DNA of 34,100 nt from Proteiniclasticum ruminis. Its GTDB lineage: Bacteria; Bacillota; Clostridia; Clostridiales; Clostridiaceae. The DNA is taken from assembly GCF_900115135.1 (NCBI RefSeq), contig NZ_FOVK01000018.1, forward strand, positions 1 through 34,100, written 5' to 3'. The position numbers were made by a program, and so were the translations under genes. The notes below the pieces were generated by a model that searched no databases, was not told the origin of the DNA, and worked only from the letters and a program-made list of their open reading frames with translations. Numbering within the stretch: position 1 is the first letter of the stretch; each line of letters starts with the position of its first letter. Positions 1 through 7,965 of this stretch are shown here, piece after piece.

Positions 1-542
1 CGGATCGCTATAAGTTCTTACCCACAAGTGTAACTTTCGATTTTCTTGACGAGAACACACCATACTATCCGATTTCGTTCCGTGCGGTCAAAGTGCAGTT
101 GGACGATGGATCATACCAATGCTTTATCACGAATCTGGAGGGAGATGTCTTCCCACCGAAGGAGATCAAATCGCTATACTATCTTCGTTGGGGGATTGAA
201 ACTTCGTTCCGTGAGCTCAAACACACTTTGGCCTTAACACATTTGCATTCCAAAAAGAAAGAAAGCATTGCTCAAGAAATCTTTGCAAAAATGACGATGT
301 ACAACTTCTGTTCAATCATTACCTCGTACGTAGTGATTCAGAAGAAGGACCGAAAACATGACTATCAAGTCAATTTTTCGAAAGCCATCAGCATTTGCAA
401 ACATTATTTCAAGGAGAACAATGCTTTCTTAGACATCTGCAAGCTGATCCAAAAGTACATTCTCCCCATCCGGAGAGAACGAGCTTTCCCGCGTCAGATC
501 AAGTTCAGGACTTTTGTCAGCTTTAATTATAGAATAGCGTAA
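1..542 (+). CDS. IS4-like transposase, C-terminal part (cut by window edge)
   Basis: The reading frame is open from the first bases of the window (codon phase begins at base 3) and ends at the TAA at 540-542, so the N-terminus lies to the left. It carries YYLRWGIETSFRELK, which fits the Y-x2-R-x3-E-x6-K signature around the last catalytic glutamate of IS4-superfamily DDE transposases. The flanking DGSYQCFITNL and KHTLALTHLHSKK stretches also fit the family. It would cut and join element ends in the cytoplasm. No frameshift is visible in the retained part, so the copy may be intact. The subgroup cannot be named from this fragment. Confidence 0.88.
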   Translation, partial: DRYKFLPTSVTFDFLDENTPYYPISFRAVKVQLDDGSYQCFITNLEGDVFPPKEIKSLYYLRWGIETSFRELKHTLALTHLHSKKKESIAQEIFAKMTMYNFCSIITSYVVIQKKDRKHDYQVNFSKAISICKHYFKENNAFLDICKLIQKYILPIRRERAFPRQIKFRTFVSFNYRIA

Positions 543-563
543 ATCCCGGTAAAGTCAAAATCC

Positions 564-580
564 GGCGGGGTGAACCCGCC
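564..580 (+). terminator. GC-rich hairpin after transposase
   Basis: GGCGGG (564-569) pairs with CCCGCC (575-580) across a five-base loop and is followed by TGTTTG. It lies 22 bases after the transposase stop. It may terminate the transposase transcript, but the T-tract is weak. Confidence 0.45.
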
Positions 581-624
581 TGTTTGCTATGCAGAAAAAT
601 ACTGAAGTCTACTTATTTCAGTAA

Positions 625-678
625 AAATAGAAGACTGGACTCTGATTTACAGGAAATCCAGAATCCAGTCTTCTATTT
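625..678. terminator. Long bidirectional hairpin at IS end / downstream of the P-II gene
   Basis: AAATAGAAGACTGGACTCTG (625-644) pairs with 659-678 over 20 positions with one mismatch and a 14-base loop. On the minus strand the stem is followed by a run of T, so it can end transcription of the P-II/DUF1538 pair. On the plus strand it can stop readthrough out of the element. A smaller hairpin (TACTGAA 600-606 with TTCAGTA 617-623) adjoins it. Confidence 0.65.
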
Positions 679-738
679 GGTTTAATTAACTTAATGACAT
701 TGTTCCCAGCGAATCCCTTTTTTCGTGCCCAGCATCTG

Positions 739-1404
739 TTACTCGAATATACCGTAGGTCTCTACCACATCCTGTACAAAGATGATGCCGTTGCCCGGTT
801 CATCAATGGAAAGTTTTTTACGGATGTTTTCCACGATTTCTTTCATCTCCTCTTTCTTTGTGAGAATCATCACCATTTCCTTTTCCGGCTCAATATCCAT
901 GTTGAAGAGTTTCATGGTTTCGTGTATTCCTGATCCTCTTGCATTGATGATGGTGCCTCCCTTGGATCCTTTCTCTTGGGCTGCATCCAGCACATCCTCC
1001 GCCAAACCACGGTTCACCACTGTCATGATTATCTGATACATTGATTTCTTCTCCTCACTTTCTACTCCGTTATGGCGTACATTGCAACTGGACCCGTATA
1101 CATCAAAGGCTCTTGTTGAGAACATGATCCCATGATGAGGCTTCTCAAAACAGAATTTCTTATGGAGCTTCTCCATGACCTTCCTTGCAAGGTTCTCCTC
1201 AGCGCCCAGAAGGATGATTTCTTTCCGTTCCTCATAGAGGGAAAGGAACTTGAGCAGCTGACTGTTCACCGTTCCTTTTCCATGAAACACAGTACCACCT
1301 GAAACTCCAAGTTTCTTTGCCGTTTGGAGCACCTTGCTCCCTCTTCCATAATCTACAATGACATAGATCAGCTCATAGCCGAGGATATCATTTATGAACT
1401 TCAT
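739..1404 (-). CDS. P-II-like regulatory protein with two tandem domains
   Basis: This 221-residue protein has two GlnB/P-II-like halves, roughly residues 10-110 and 123-221. The second half starts YQIIMTVVNRGLAEDVLDAAQEKGSKGGTI, and both halves share a GGT followed by a G-rich turn and end with HGIMFSTRAFDVYG or NGIIFVQDVVETYG. P-II proteins bind nucleotides or small effectors and control transporters and enzymes. The usual uridylylated-tyrosine T-loop context is not apparent, so this is a distant relative. Its start overlaps the end of the DUF1538 gene by 17 bases. The overlap implies translational coupling and suggests that it regulates that membrane protein, as in other genomes where such genes are paired. 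The effector is unknown. Confidence 0.8.
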   Translation of the reverse strand: MKFINDILGYELIYVIVDYGRGSKVLQTAKKLGVSGGTVFHGKGTVNSQLLKFLSLYEERKEIILLGAEENLARKVMEKLHKKFCFEKPHHGIMFSTRAFDVYGSSCNVRHNGVESEEKKSMYQIIMTVVNRGLAEDVLDAAQEKGSKGGTIINARGSGIHETMKLFNMDIEPEKEMVMILTKKEEMKEIVENIRKKLSIDEPGNGIIFVQDVVETYGIFE

Positions 1405-2899
1405 TTTTCTTCACAGCTCCCTTCTTCTTTGCTTTACTCTGGAACACCAGCCCTAAGAGCTGCAATGTGATGATTGGCGCCATGGCCACCATGGCGATCA
1501 TCCCGAACCCGTCCACCAGAAGATCTGCACCTTCAAAAGCATTGGCTGCACCCTGCACAAAAGCAAGGATAAATGTGGCAGTCATCGGTCCTGTGGCCAC
1601 ACCTCCTGCATCAAAGGCAATGCCCACAAAAAGCTTCGGCACAATAAACATCAGCCCCAGAGAAATGATATACCCTGGAACCAGGTAGTGCATCAGCTGA
1701 ATCCCAGGTACCAGGATTCTCACAACTGACAACGCCACTGCAGCCCCCACACCAAGAGACAAGGGCACAAGCACCGCAATTCTTTTCACATAACCACTGG
1801 TGACCTCTTCAATCTGATGGGTCAGAACATATACTGCAGGCTCTGCCAGGATGGTCACAACCCCCAGGATAAACCCGATGACAACAATGTAGCCCTTGTT
1901 CTCCATGAGAGCAAGCTTTGTGCCAATGGTTGTGCCAACATCCATAAATCCTCCATTGACGCCGATAAGAAAGATCACAAGCCCAAGGAACGCATAGATG
2001 AATCCATTGACCATTTTACGCAGTTCTCTCTTCTGAAGCTTGAACACCACTTTCTGAAGGAGGAGCAAGATCACAAGCAGCGGTGACAGCGCAATGACAC
2101 TCTCAAAAACCATATCCGGCACCAAGGATACAAAAGCTCCCAGCACGGAGTATGAAAATCCTGTTGCTGTTTCCAGCTCTGCACTGAAAGACGACGTCCT
2201 TTTAACCAAATCCAGAATCATCACCCCAATGATGGCTCCGGTGGAAGCAATGGCCACCAGTCCAAAGCTGTCTTTTTCCGAAGCTTTGCTGTCTTTTTTC
2301 AGTTTCGAGATTCCTACAGACAAAGAGAGTATAAAAGGAACTGCAAGAATTCCAGTGGTAGCTCCGGAGGCATCGAAGGAAATGGCCAAAAACTCTTTGG
2401 AAGTGAAGATCGCAAGTCCAAAAATGAGAATATACAGCACCATCAGCACTTTGTATAATGGGATATTATAGAAAATACGAAGAAACCCCAGGGCCAGCAT
2501 CACGGCAAGTCCTATGGACACAATGATGAGAATGCTGTTTGCAGAGATCTGCCCTGATGTGACAAAGTCCACCTGATTGGCCAGAACCAGGAGCCCTGGC
2601 TCTGCAATGGAAATGAAAAATCCCAACACTGCTCCTGCCATGAGAACAATCCACAACTTATTGGATTTCGCAAGAGCTGTTCCTGTGTAATCCCCAAGAG
2701 GTGTGACCCCAATATCGACACCGATGAGAAATAAAGTAAGCCCCACCATGATGAGGACTGCCCCAAGAAGAAACCGCCAGATCATGGGTCCTTCCATGGG
2801 CGTCAGCGTAAAGTGAAGAAGAAGCACCATCACCGTGATGGGCAGCACAGAGGTCAGCACCTCCATGAATTTAGATCTAATTACATACAAAACCGTCAT
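1388..2899 (-). CDS. DUF1538 family membrane protein, internally duplicated
   Basis: A 503-residue, very hydrophobic protein with about a dozen membrane segments. The two halves repeat the same landmarks: SIAEPGLLVLANQVDFVTSG against TILAEPAVYVLTHQIEEVTSG, and AISFDASGATTGILAVPFIL against GIAFDAGGVATGPMTATFIL. This tandem arrangement and the AEP and FDAxGxxTG motifs match DUF1538 proteins, which are inferred transporters or channels of unknown substrate. The ATG at 2899 lies directly after an AGAAAGG, leaving no normal spacing, so the true start could be the in-frame TTG at 2890 or the ATG at 2866. It forms a two-gene unit with the P-II-like gene downstream. Confidence 0.82.
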   Translation of the reverse strand: MTVLYVIRSKFMEVLTSVLPITVMVLLLHFTLTPMEGPMIWRFLLGAVLIMVGLTLFLIGVDIGVTPLGDYTGTALAKSNKLWIVLMAGAVLGFFISIAEPGLLVLANQVDFVTSGQISANSILIIVSIGLAVMLALGFLRIFYNIPLYKVLMVLYILIFGLAIFTSKEFLAISFDASGATTGILAVPFILSLSVGISKLKKDSKASEKDSFGLVAIASTGAIIGVMILDLVKRTSSFSAELETATGFSYSVLGAFVSLVPDMVFESVIALSPLLVILLLLQKVVFKLQKRELRKMVNGFIYAFLGLVIFLIGVNGGFMDVGTTIGTKLALMENKGYIVVIGFILGVVTILAEPAVYVLTHQIEEVTSGYVKRIAVLVPLSLGVGAAVALSVVRILVPGIQLMHYLVPGYIISLGLMFIVPKLFVGIAFDAGGVATGPMTATFILAFVQGAANAFEGADLLVDGFGMIAMVAMAPIITLQLLGLVFQSKAKKKGAVKKNEVHK

Positions 2900-2947
2900 C
2901 CTTTCTCTAGTCAGATTTGCCTTCTCAGGCAGCTGGCCGGGTTACAT

Positions 2948-3184
2948 TCAGCCGGATATTCTCTGGTATCTCTGCTGATGGGAAGAAGTCTTCTCCACCG
3001 CAAGAACCGGAACCTTTTCTTTATGAACTTCATGAAGAAAAAGTGTTCCCAGTAGAAGCCTGTCCTTCACTGGAATCCTGTTCCATTCATATCCTTTAAA
3101 GAGGTCTTTCACAAGGAAAATCTCCTCTTCCTTCAATAACTTGACTTCAGAAAGTGCTCTTTCTAAAAGAACATCCACATTCAT
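2948..3184 (-). CDS. Small DUF1413-like protein
   Basis: A soluble 78-residue protein. The core EEIFLVKDLFKGYEWNRIPVKDRLLLGTLF resembles the short DUF1413 family, whose members share a 'vKDLF-G-W--i---R--LG--F' pattern and have no established function. I prefer the ATG at 3184 because AGG sits eight bases upstream. A GTG at 3193 would add three residues. It sits 48 bp upstream of the DUF1538 gene on the same strand and may be co-transcribed with it. The family name is from memory of the pattern and not certain. Confidence 0.6.
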   Translation of the reverse strand: MNVDVLLERALSEVKLLKEEEIFLVKDLFKGYEWNRIPVKDRLLLGTLFLHEVHKEKVPVLAVEKTSSHQQRYQRISG

Positions 3185-3268
3185 GATACACACCTAGCCT
3201 TACATATTCTTAACAATGTTGTTACCCCTATTGTATACCACAAGTATATTTCTGTCCAAAATTCAGAC

Positions 3269-3299
3269 AAAAAAGGCTTCAGATTTCTCTGAAGCCTTT
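3269..3299 (-). terminator. Rho-independent terminator
   Basis: A perfect 12-bp stem (3272-3283 with 3288-3299) and a four-base loop are followed on the minus strand by six T residues. It lies 16 bases after the stop of the 3773 gene and ends the minus-strand cluster coming from 6365. Confidence 0.9.
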
Positions 3300-3314
3300 G
3301 AAGCTGTTTGCCTT

Positions 3315-3773
3315 TTATTCATATCCCCGATTCTTATACTCCAGGAGAAAATTCGCCCATTTCTTCTCTTCTATGACCTTTGAAATCTGATGCAAATAGT
3401 CATACATACGGATCATATAGAAGGCTAGAAACAGTGACACATAATGAAACCTTACAACAATGAAGCTCAACACACATGCTGCTGCGGTTAGCATCGCCAC
3501 CACCATGATTAGAATACGATACAGCAGGAGTGTGTCTAAATCCGCCTCGTGAAACACAGATTTTTCCTCTACATCTTCTATTAAGTACAGTTTTCTGAAC
3601 TTTTTTTCGATCTTCATCCTATGGAATCCATCATAGAGGGCGACTCCTGCGCTAATCAAAAGCAGCGCCACCATGAGAATCCACCCGTCATAGAAGACTT
3701 CCTCAGCTGCTGCAACCAGACTGATTCCGCCTAATAGAAATGAAAAATACGCTGATTTTATATTGGAAGACAT
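3315..3773 (-). CDS. Small membrane protein of unknown function
   Basis: A 152-residue protein with four predicted membrane segments in two pairs: about residues 6-24 and 30-46, then after a charged cytoplasmic-type stretch (KIEKKFRKLYLIEDVEEKS) about 85-105 and 107-122. The C-terminus is charged. I place the start at 3773 because AAAGGTGG lies seven bases upstream. The ATG at 3791 would overlap that site. I do not recognise the family. It is the last gene of a same-strand series that contains a lipoprotein, a LURP-like protein and a surface protein, so an envelope role is possible but unproven. Confidence 0.65.
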   Translation of the reverse strand: MSSNIKSAYFSFLLGGISLVAAAEEVFYDGWILMVALLLISAGVALYDGFHRMKIEKKFRKLYLIEDVEEKSVFHEADLDTLLLYRILIMVVAMLTAAACVLSFIVVRFHYVSLFLAFYMIRMYDYLHQISKVIEEKKWANFLLEYKNRGYE

Positions 3774-3858
3774 GATCCATCCACCTTTCACTATAGTTCA
3801 CACCCTTCGGAACCTTCGTCAATTACCTTCTTTTGCTTCATTTCGATTTCTCAGCCAC

Positions 3859-4362
3859 TCACTTCCCGATTTGAAAAACAACATAGTAGGGTAGAAGTTC
3901 AATACCACTATCCTCTTTACGCAGAATGATTTTCTTCTCCAGCTGGTAGATCCCTTCTTCAAGATCTCCATACAGCCAGACCCATTCCACCTCATGAAGG
4001 ACCTTTTCTCCCTTGGGAAGCCCATATCCGATATCTTCAAACCCATAGTCCCCTTCAATGACCACCGGAAGATCCTCATACTGATTCTGAACAAGTTTTC
4101 GAAGTATGAAATCCTCCCCAAAAAGAGCTTCTCTGTCTGTTGTGTTCAGAAATTCCAGTTCCAAGCCTTGAGGGGACACCGTACCTTCCACAAGCTTCAT
4201 GGTGATGCCCTCTACAATCTCTTCTCCCTCTTTTTCCAGTGGAAGTGAAGAAGGAGGTTTGGGCAGTTCACCAGATGGTTCCATCTGGTTTGGACCGCTG
4301 CATCCGGAAAAGAGCAGCAACGTCAAAAGGCAGAGACATTCTACGATCCTTTTTTTCTTCAT
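3859..4362 (-). CDS. Lipoprotein with bacterial Ig-like domain
   Basis: 167 residues. A short positively charged N-terminus (MKKKR) and a hydrophobic stretch lead to the lipobox LLFSGC, with C21 as the lipidated cysteine. A proline- and glutamate-rich linker follows, then one beta-rich domain from about residue 48. The domain pattern (VSPQGLELEFLNTTDREALFGEDFIL ... GIYQLEKKI) resembles the Big_14-type Ig-like domain found in Bacillota lipoproteins. It should sit on the outer face of the cytoplasmic membrane. An RBS (GAGGAG) is spaced nine bases from the ATG. It follows the LURP-like gene by 23 bp, so the two are probably co-transcribed. Confidence 0.75.
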   Translation of the reverse strand: MKKKRIVECLCLLTLLLFSGCSGPNQMEPSGELPKPPSSLPLEKEGEEIVEGITMKLVEGTVSPQGLELEFLNTTDREALFGEDFILRKLVQNQYEDLPVVIEGDYGFEDIGYGLPKGEKVLHEVEWVWLYGDLEEGIYQLEKKIILRKEDSGIELLPYYVVFQIGK

Positions 4363-4385
4363 TTGGATTCACTCCTCGTTCCTTA

Positions 4386-4871
4386 TCAGCTGGAAGCTGC
4401 TGCACTGGCTTGCGCGATCACTGCATCGATGGCCAATACCACCGCCAGTGCATACCTTTCATCCACATGGTCTGCAATATCTATGACGTAGCTGTCCCCC
4501 CAGGTGAACCACTCTTTAGAAATGGATACCACAAAGTCATTTCCTTCGTAAATCTCGTATTCATGATCCCAAAAGTCACCGGACACACTCCAGTTGAGTC
4601 CCTCAATGCTGTAGGAAGGTTTGAAAAAGGTCAGCTCCTTGACGATTTCAGCCACTTCCTCACCATCTATGTACACATAGAATCTAGGCAGAAAACTCCA
4701 TACTTTCTGTTGGATAAAAGCAGCCTCCTGACCGTTCTCATCATAGACATGAAGTTTTTTCCCCCAGGAGAACAGCTCCCCTTCCACATAGTAGCGGTCT
4801 CTTCCTTCCTCATCTTTGATGTAGAACCTGTCTGCGAAGGAAAACACCTTCTGTTTCATATAAAGCTTCAT
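4386..4871 (-). CDS. LURP-one-related / YxjI-like protein
   Basis: 161 residues. The sequence begins MKLYMKQKVFSFADRFYIKDEEG and continues with repeated aromatic beta strands (YYVEGELFSWGKKLHVYDENG, FLPRFYVYIDG, YSIEGLNWSVSGDFWDHEYEIYEG) and a C-terminal helix rich in alanine. This is the tubby-C-terminal-like barrel of the LURP-one-related family (YxjI in Bacillus). Biochemical function in bacteria is not established; a phospholipid-scramblase-like or membrane-associated role has been proposed for the fold. AAAGGAGAG precedes the ATG by four bases. It lies between the lipoprotein and surface-protein genes on the same strand. Confidence 0.82.
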   Translation of the reverse strand: MKLYMKQKVFSFADRFYIKDEEGRDRYYVEGELFSWGKKLHVYDENGQEAAFIQQKVWSFLPRFYVYIDGEEVAEIVKELTFFKPSYSIEGLNWSVSGDFWDHEYEIYEGNDFVVSISKEWFTWGDSYVIDIADHVDERYALAVVLAIDAVIAQASAAASS

Positions 4872-4967
4872 TGTTCTCTCCTTTATGTCTTCTCAATTTT
4901 TATTACTATAAGCTCATGTATCACTTCACCTGGCTGGTTTTTTCCTGGGTGGTGATTCTTTACCATC

Positions 4968-6365
4968 TTACCTGTTGTGACGCTTGAACCGGATGAGTCC
5001 CCGAATCCCAAGCCCGACGACTAAAGCGGCCAGGAACACTAGAAAGACTGCACCAGAAAACAGAAACGCGTAGAGATTTCTTGAAAGAAATCCTTCAGTG
5101 CGGTCCACCAAGGTGATTTTCTCTTCCCGATACATGGTAAAAGTGAGCTCCTTCTCTGGAAGGGTGTCAAAGACGCCAACATATTCACCGCTCTCTTTTT
5201 TATCCAAAGGTAAACTGGAGGAAATCACAAAAGGGTATCCTTCAGAGGGCAGCACACGAAGGATAAGATTTTTGAAATCTTTGAAGTATCCTGCCGGACT
5301 CAAAAGGTATTCAAAAGTATAGGTTGGATCTTTCGAACTGCGGCGGTCCATGGCTCCTCCAGCCTCATAAGAGATGGAGATGGTCTTTTCCTCTCCCGCC
5401 TGAAAAGGTGTTTCATAGTAAAGGAAAATAAGCCGCTCCTCGTAGAGAAACTGTGCCAGATCGTCCTCCGTCACAAGTCTTGCTGCACCAAAGGCATCAT
5501 CCAGATTCTTCAGGAAAAAATTCCTCTCCGTCTGATTGTTTATGACAAAATATCCCAGATACTCACTATCTGCAACCATCTCTTCATAATAATCCTGAAA
5601 GAGCATGCTTTTTTTTGTGATCTCCACCGTATAATCCTCATTCTCTGTAAGCTCTTTTCCTTCAAAGGTGTGAGCCTCTGGCATCAGATCCAGCGCCTCT
5701 CCCAGGAAAAATATTTCCATGGTGTCCTGATACCGGACTGAAGTGCCGATATCATAAGAGTCCCCTGAATACCCGTAACTGTTGAGATTCTTTGCAAATA
5801 CCTTTTCAGCTCCCTCTAGCGGGAAAGACACCTTTCCTGTAAAATGATCTTTCTTCAAGTTTTTAAAGGTTACCTGATAGAGGACACCAGGTTCATCCAA
5901 ACTGAAATTCTTAGGCTCATAACTGCCAGTCTCCACCTCTTCCAAAGCAGCTTTCAGATCAAGCTTATCCTCTTCCTGATCTTCCTTCCGATAGGAATCA
6001 CCATAATAAAGGGTATACGGCACAGGGCTTCCATCTATAAGCACTTGTCCACCTGGTTTTCTGCTTCCAGAAAAATTCCCGAAATAAGGAAATACCATGG
6101 ACGAGGTGATCTCATTCTCTGAGGTATTCTTCATGGTATACTCTGCTGTAACTTTGGCCACGATGGAATAATCCTCTAACAGGTTCTCACTGAAATCAAA
6201 GGTCAGATTCTCTTTCAGAACCGTGATGGGAGAATTATCCTCCACAATCATCACATTGGAAGATGGTGATGCTTCCCAATAGACCGGAGCTGAGTTTGCC
6301 CATACAGGTATGCTGCTTAAGAAAAAAAATAAAATTAAAACGATCATAAAAGTTCTTTTACGCAT
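4968..6365 (-). CDS. Secreted, membrane-anchored protein of unknown function
   Basis: 465 residues with a clear signal peptide (MRKRTFMIVLILFFFLSSIPVWA, probable cleavage near residue 23). A long extracellular beta-rich region follows, then one C-terminal membrane helix (about 433-455) and a basic tail (RGLIRFKRHNR). The ectodomain repeatedly alternates strand-like segments with acidic turns, for example AEYTMKNTSENEITSSMVFPY, which resembles the inner-strand pattern of VIT- or DUF4424-like domains. No catalytic motif is seen. It is the first gene of the envelope-type group that continues to 3315. I cannot assign a function. Confidence 0.7.
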   Translation of the reverse strand: MRKRTFMIVLILFFFLSSIPVWANSAPVYWEASPSSNVMIVEDNSPITVLKENLTFDFSENLLEDYSIVAKVTAEYTMKNTSENEITSSMVFPYFGNFSGSRKPGGQVLIDGSPVPYTLYYGDSYRKEDQEEDKLDLKAALEEVETGSYEPKNFSLDEPGVLYQVTFKNLKKDHFTGKVSFPLEGAEKVFAKNLNSYGYSGDSYDIGTSVRYQDTMEIFFLGEALDLMPEAHTFEGKELTENEDYTVEITKKSMLFQDYYEEMVADSEYLGYFVINNQTERNFFLKNLDDAFGAARLVTEDDLAQFLYEERLIFLYYETPFQAGEEKTISISYEAGGAMDRRSSKDPTYTFEYLLSPAGYFKDFKNLILRVLPSEGYPFVISSSLPLDKKESGEYVGVFDTLPEKELTFTMYREEKITLVDRTEGFLSRNLYAFLFSGAVFLVFLAALVVGLGIRGLIRFKRHNR

Positions 6366-6458
6366 ATAATCTCTTCACCTCTTTCTATCATTTTATCATA
6401 CTCTTTGTGTCAGTCTTAACAAAATAATGAAGATATCTGACTTTCTCTGATTATTCTC

Positions 6459-6501
6459 AAAAAAAAACGGCCAAAGCACTCCAGAAAGAAGCTTAAGCCG
6501 T
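6459..6501 (-). terminator. Rho-independent terminator after the cysteine desulfidase-like gene
   Basis: On the minus strand ACGGCTTAAGC (6501-6491) pairs with 6477-6467 across a 13-base loop with one mismatch and one G-U pair, followed by nine T residues. The stop codon is eight bases upstream. Confidence 0.85.
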
Positions 6502-6508
6502 AGTGATC

Positions 6509-7792
6509 TTATGTGGTTTTTCGTTTATTTTCCTTATCCAGCATGATGCCAAGAATGATCCGGTCCGCTTCTTGTCCGCCTTCACAGCTGAGAATCCCCA
6601 GATTTTCAATGGTTTTCTCCGCATCTTCCTCGATGATTCCCTCCTGACACCCAATGGCGATGCCGCTTAAGGCCAAGGTGGAAGACATGCAAGCTGCACT
6701 GGTGCAGGTGGCCACTTTTAAGGCGCAGCCTCCTTTGGCTCCATCACAGATCATTCCTGTGACGTTCCCCAGCATATTTTGGATGGCACCATGGATTTCT
6801 TTTTTCTTCCCGCTAAGAAGATACGTAATCCCGCAGCTGGCTCCTGTGGCGGCAATGGTTGCTCCGCACAGCGCCGACAGCCTGCCGAACTTGGTTTTCA
6901 TATAGATGGTGATGAGATGGCTGAGAGCCACGGAGCGCAGAAGAAGCTCTTCTGACAGATTCATTTTCTCCCAGAATGCAATGACAGGAAGAGTCGCTGT
7001 GATCCCCTGATTGCCGCTTCCGGAGTTACTCATGACGCTTAACGATGAACCAGCCATTCTCGCATCAGAACCTCCTGAAGTCAGTGCCATGGCATAATTG
7101 ATGGGATCATTGGACTGGTGACCCTTCTGCATGGCTTCAAAGAGTGTTTTGCCAACCTTCAGTCCATACTCTCTACGGATTCCCTCTTCTCCAATTTTCT
7201 TGTTGATCCGGATGCTTTCTTCCACTTTCCCCAGTTTATCCACTGGGACGCTCTCAATGAACTCCAGAATCGTCTCCATATTCATGAAGCTGTACTCTTC
7301 CTCTTTCTGAAGAACCTGCTCTTTGAGATCAAAAAGCACCTCACCATCGGCTTCAATATGTGTGATGTTGGTATGCCTGTCTTCGATGATGACTTTTGAG
7401 TAGCCATGTAAAGACGTTGCACACACTTCAATATAAAGTTTTTTCAGTGTATCTGCCTTCTTGATTCTGATCCTGCCTGCAGAGATCATGCGGGTGGCTT
7501 CCAGAATATTGTCTTCACTGATGCCAGAGAGCACTTCAAGTTTTCTGTCCGCATCCCCCAAAGACCCCAGGGCTGCAGCCAGATTCATTCCAGTTTTCCC
7601 TGTCCCAGGAATGGACACACCCATAGCGTTTTTGATGATGTTTCCACTGGCATAGACCTCAAGAAACTCCAGTGGCTCTTTCAGATGCTTGCTGGCAACA
7701 GCAGAAGCCAGCGCGATGGCAATGGGCTCTGTACACCCCAGAGCAACAACAAGTTCCCGATCGAGAACTTCCAGAAAAGCATGTTCATACAT
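6509..7792 (-). CDS. cyuA: L-cysteine desulfidase / UPF0597 (CyuA) family protein
   Basis: 427 residues from the chosen start. The N-terminus ELVVALGCTEPIAIALA, the central GGSDARMAGSSLSVMSNSGSGNQGI and the cysteine-rich C-terminal part (CGATIAATGASCG, CDGAKGGCALKVATCTSAA, LSCEGGQEADR) are hallmarks of the UPF0597/serine-dehydratase-alpha-like family. Members such as archaeal L-cysteine desulfidase and enterobacterial CyuA carry an oxygen-labile [4Fe-4S] cluster and convert L-cysteine to pyruvate, sulfide and ammonia. The conserved cysteines are present. I use the ATG at 7792 because GGGGG sits six bases upstream; the ATG at 7831 has no good site. It is a single-gene unit. Cysteine as substrate is family inference, and a related amino acid is possible. 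Confidence 0.82.
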   Translation of the reverse strand: MYEHAFLEVLDRELVVALGCTEPIAIALASAVASKHLKEPLEFLEVYASGNIIKNAMGVSIPGTGKTGMNLAAALGSLGDADRKLEVLSGISEDNILEATRMISAGRIRIKKADTLKKLYIEVCATSLHGYSKVIIEDRHTNITHIEADGEVLFDLKEQVLQKEEEYSFMNMETILEFIESVPVDKLGKVEESIRINKKIGEEGIRREYGLKVGKTLFEAMQKGHQSNDPINYAMALTSGGSDARMAGSSLSVMSNSGSGNQGITATLPVIAFWEKMNLSEELLLRSVALSHLITIYMKTKFGRLSALCGATIAATGASCGITYLLSGKKKEIHGAIQNMLGNVTGMICDGAKGGCALKVATCTSAACMSSTLALSGIAIGCQEGIIEEDAEKTIENLGILSCEGGQEADRIILGIMLDKENKRKTT

Positions 7793-7965
7793 AAAATTAT
7801 CCCCCGATATTTCCCCTTTGTTACTTCCCATTATAACGGCGAAGAGAGGAAAGTTCCACCGGATTTTCCTTGAAACAGAATGAAAACCACCGGAATCCCA
7901 AACTTTTTCACCCGATGCTATAAATCATTCTCACAGCTTGAACACCAGTCGCCACCCTGTGTACA

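Larger units (their letters stand above)
1..703 (+). mobile_element. 3' part of an insertion sequence with right terminal repeat
   Basis: The element contains the C-terminal part of a DDE transposase (to 542), a GC-rich hairpin, a small hairpin, a long AT-rich hairpin and then the sequence TTAACTTAATGACATTGT at 686-703. The reverse complement of exactly these 18 bases occurs at 34006-34023, where it would be the left end of another element in the same orientation. I infer that 686-703 is the right terminal inverted repeat. The left end lies outside the window. The exact outer boundary and any target duplication cannot be fixed without the other end. Confidence 0.7.

Noticed and set aside
4239-4955. 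Long plus-strand open frame opposite the LURP-like and lipoprotein genes
   Set aside because: It is antisense to two well-supported genes, has no RBS and resembles no family.
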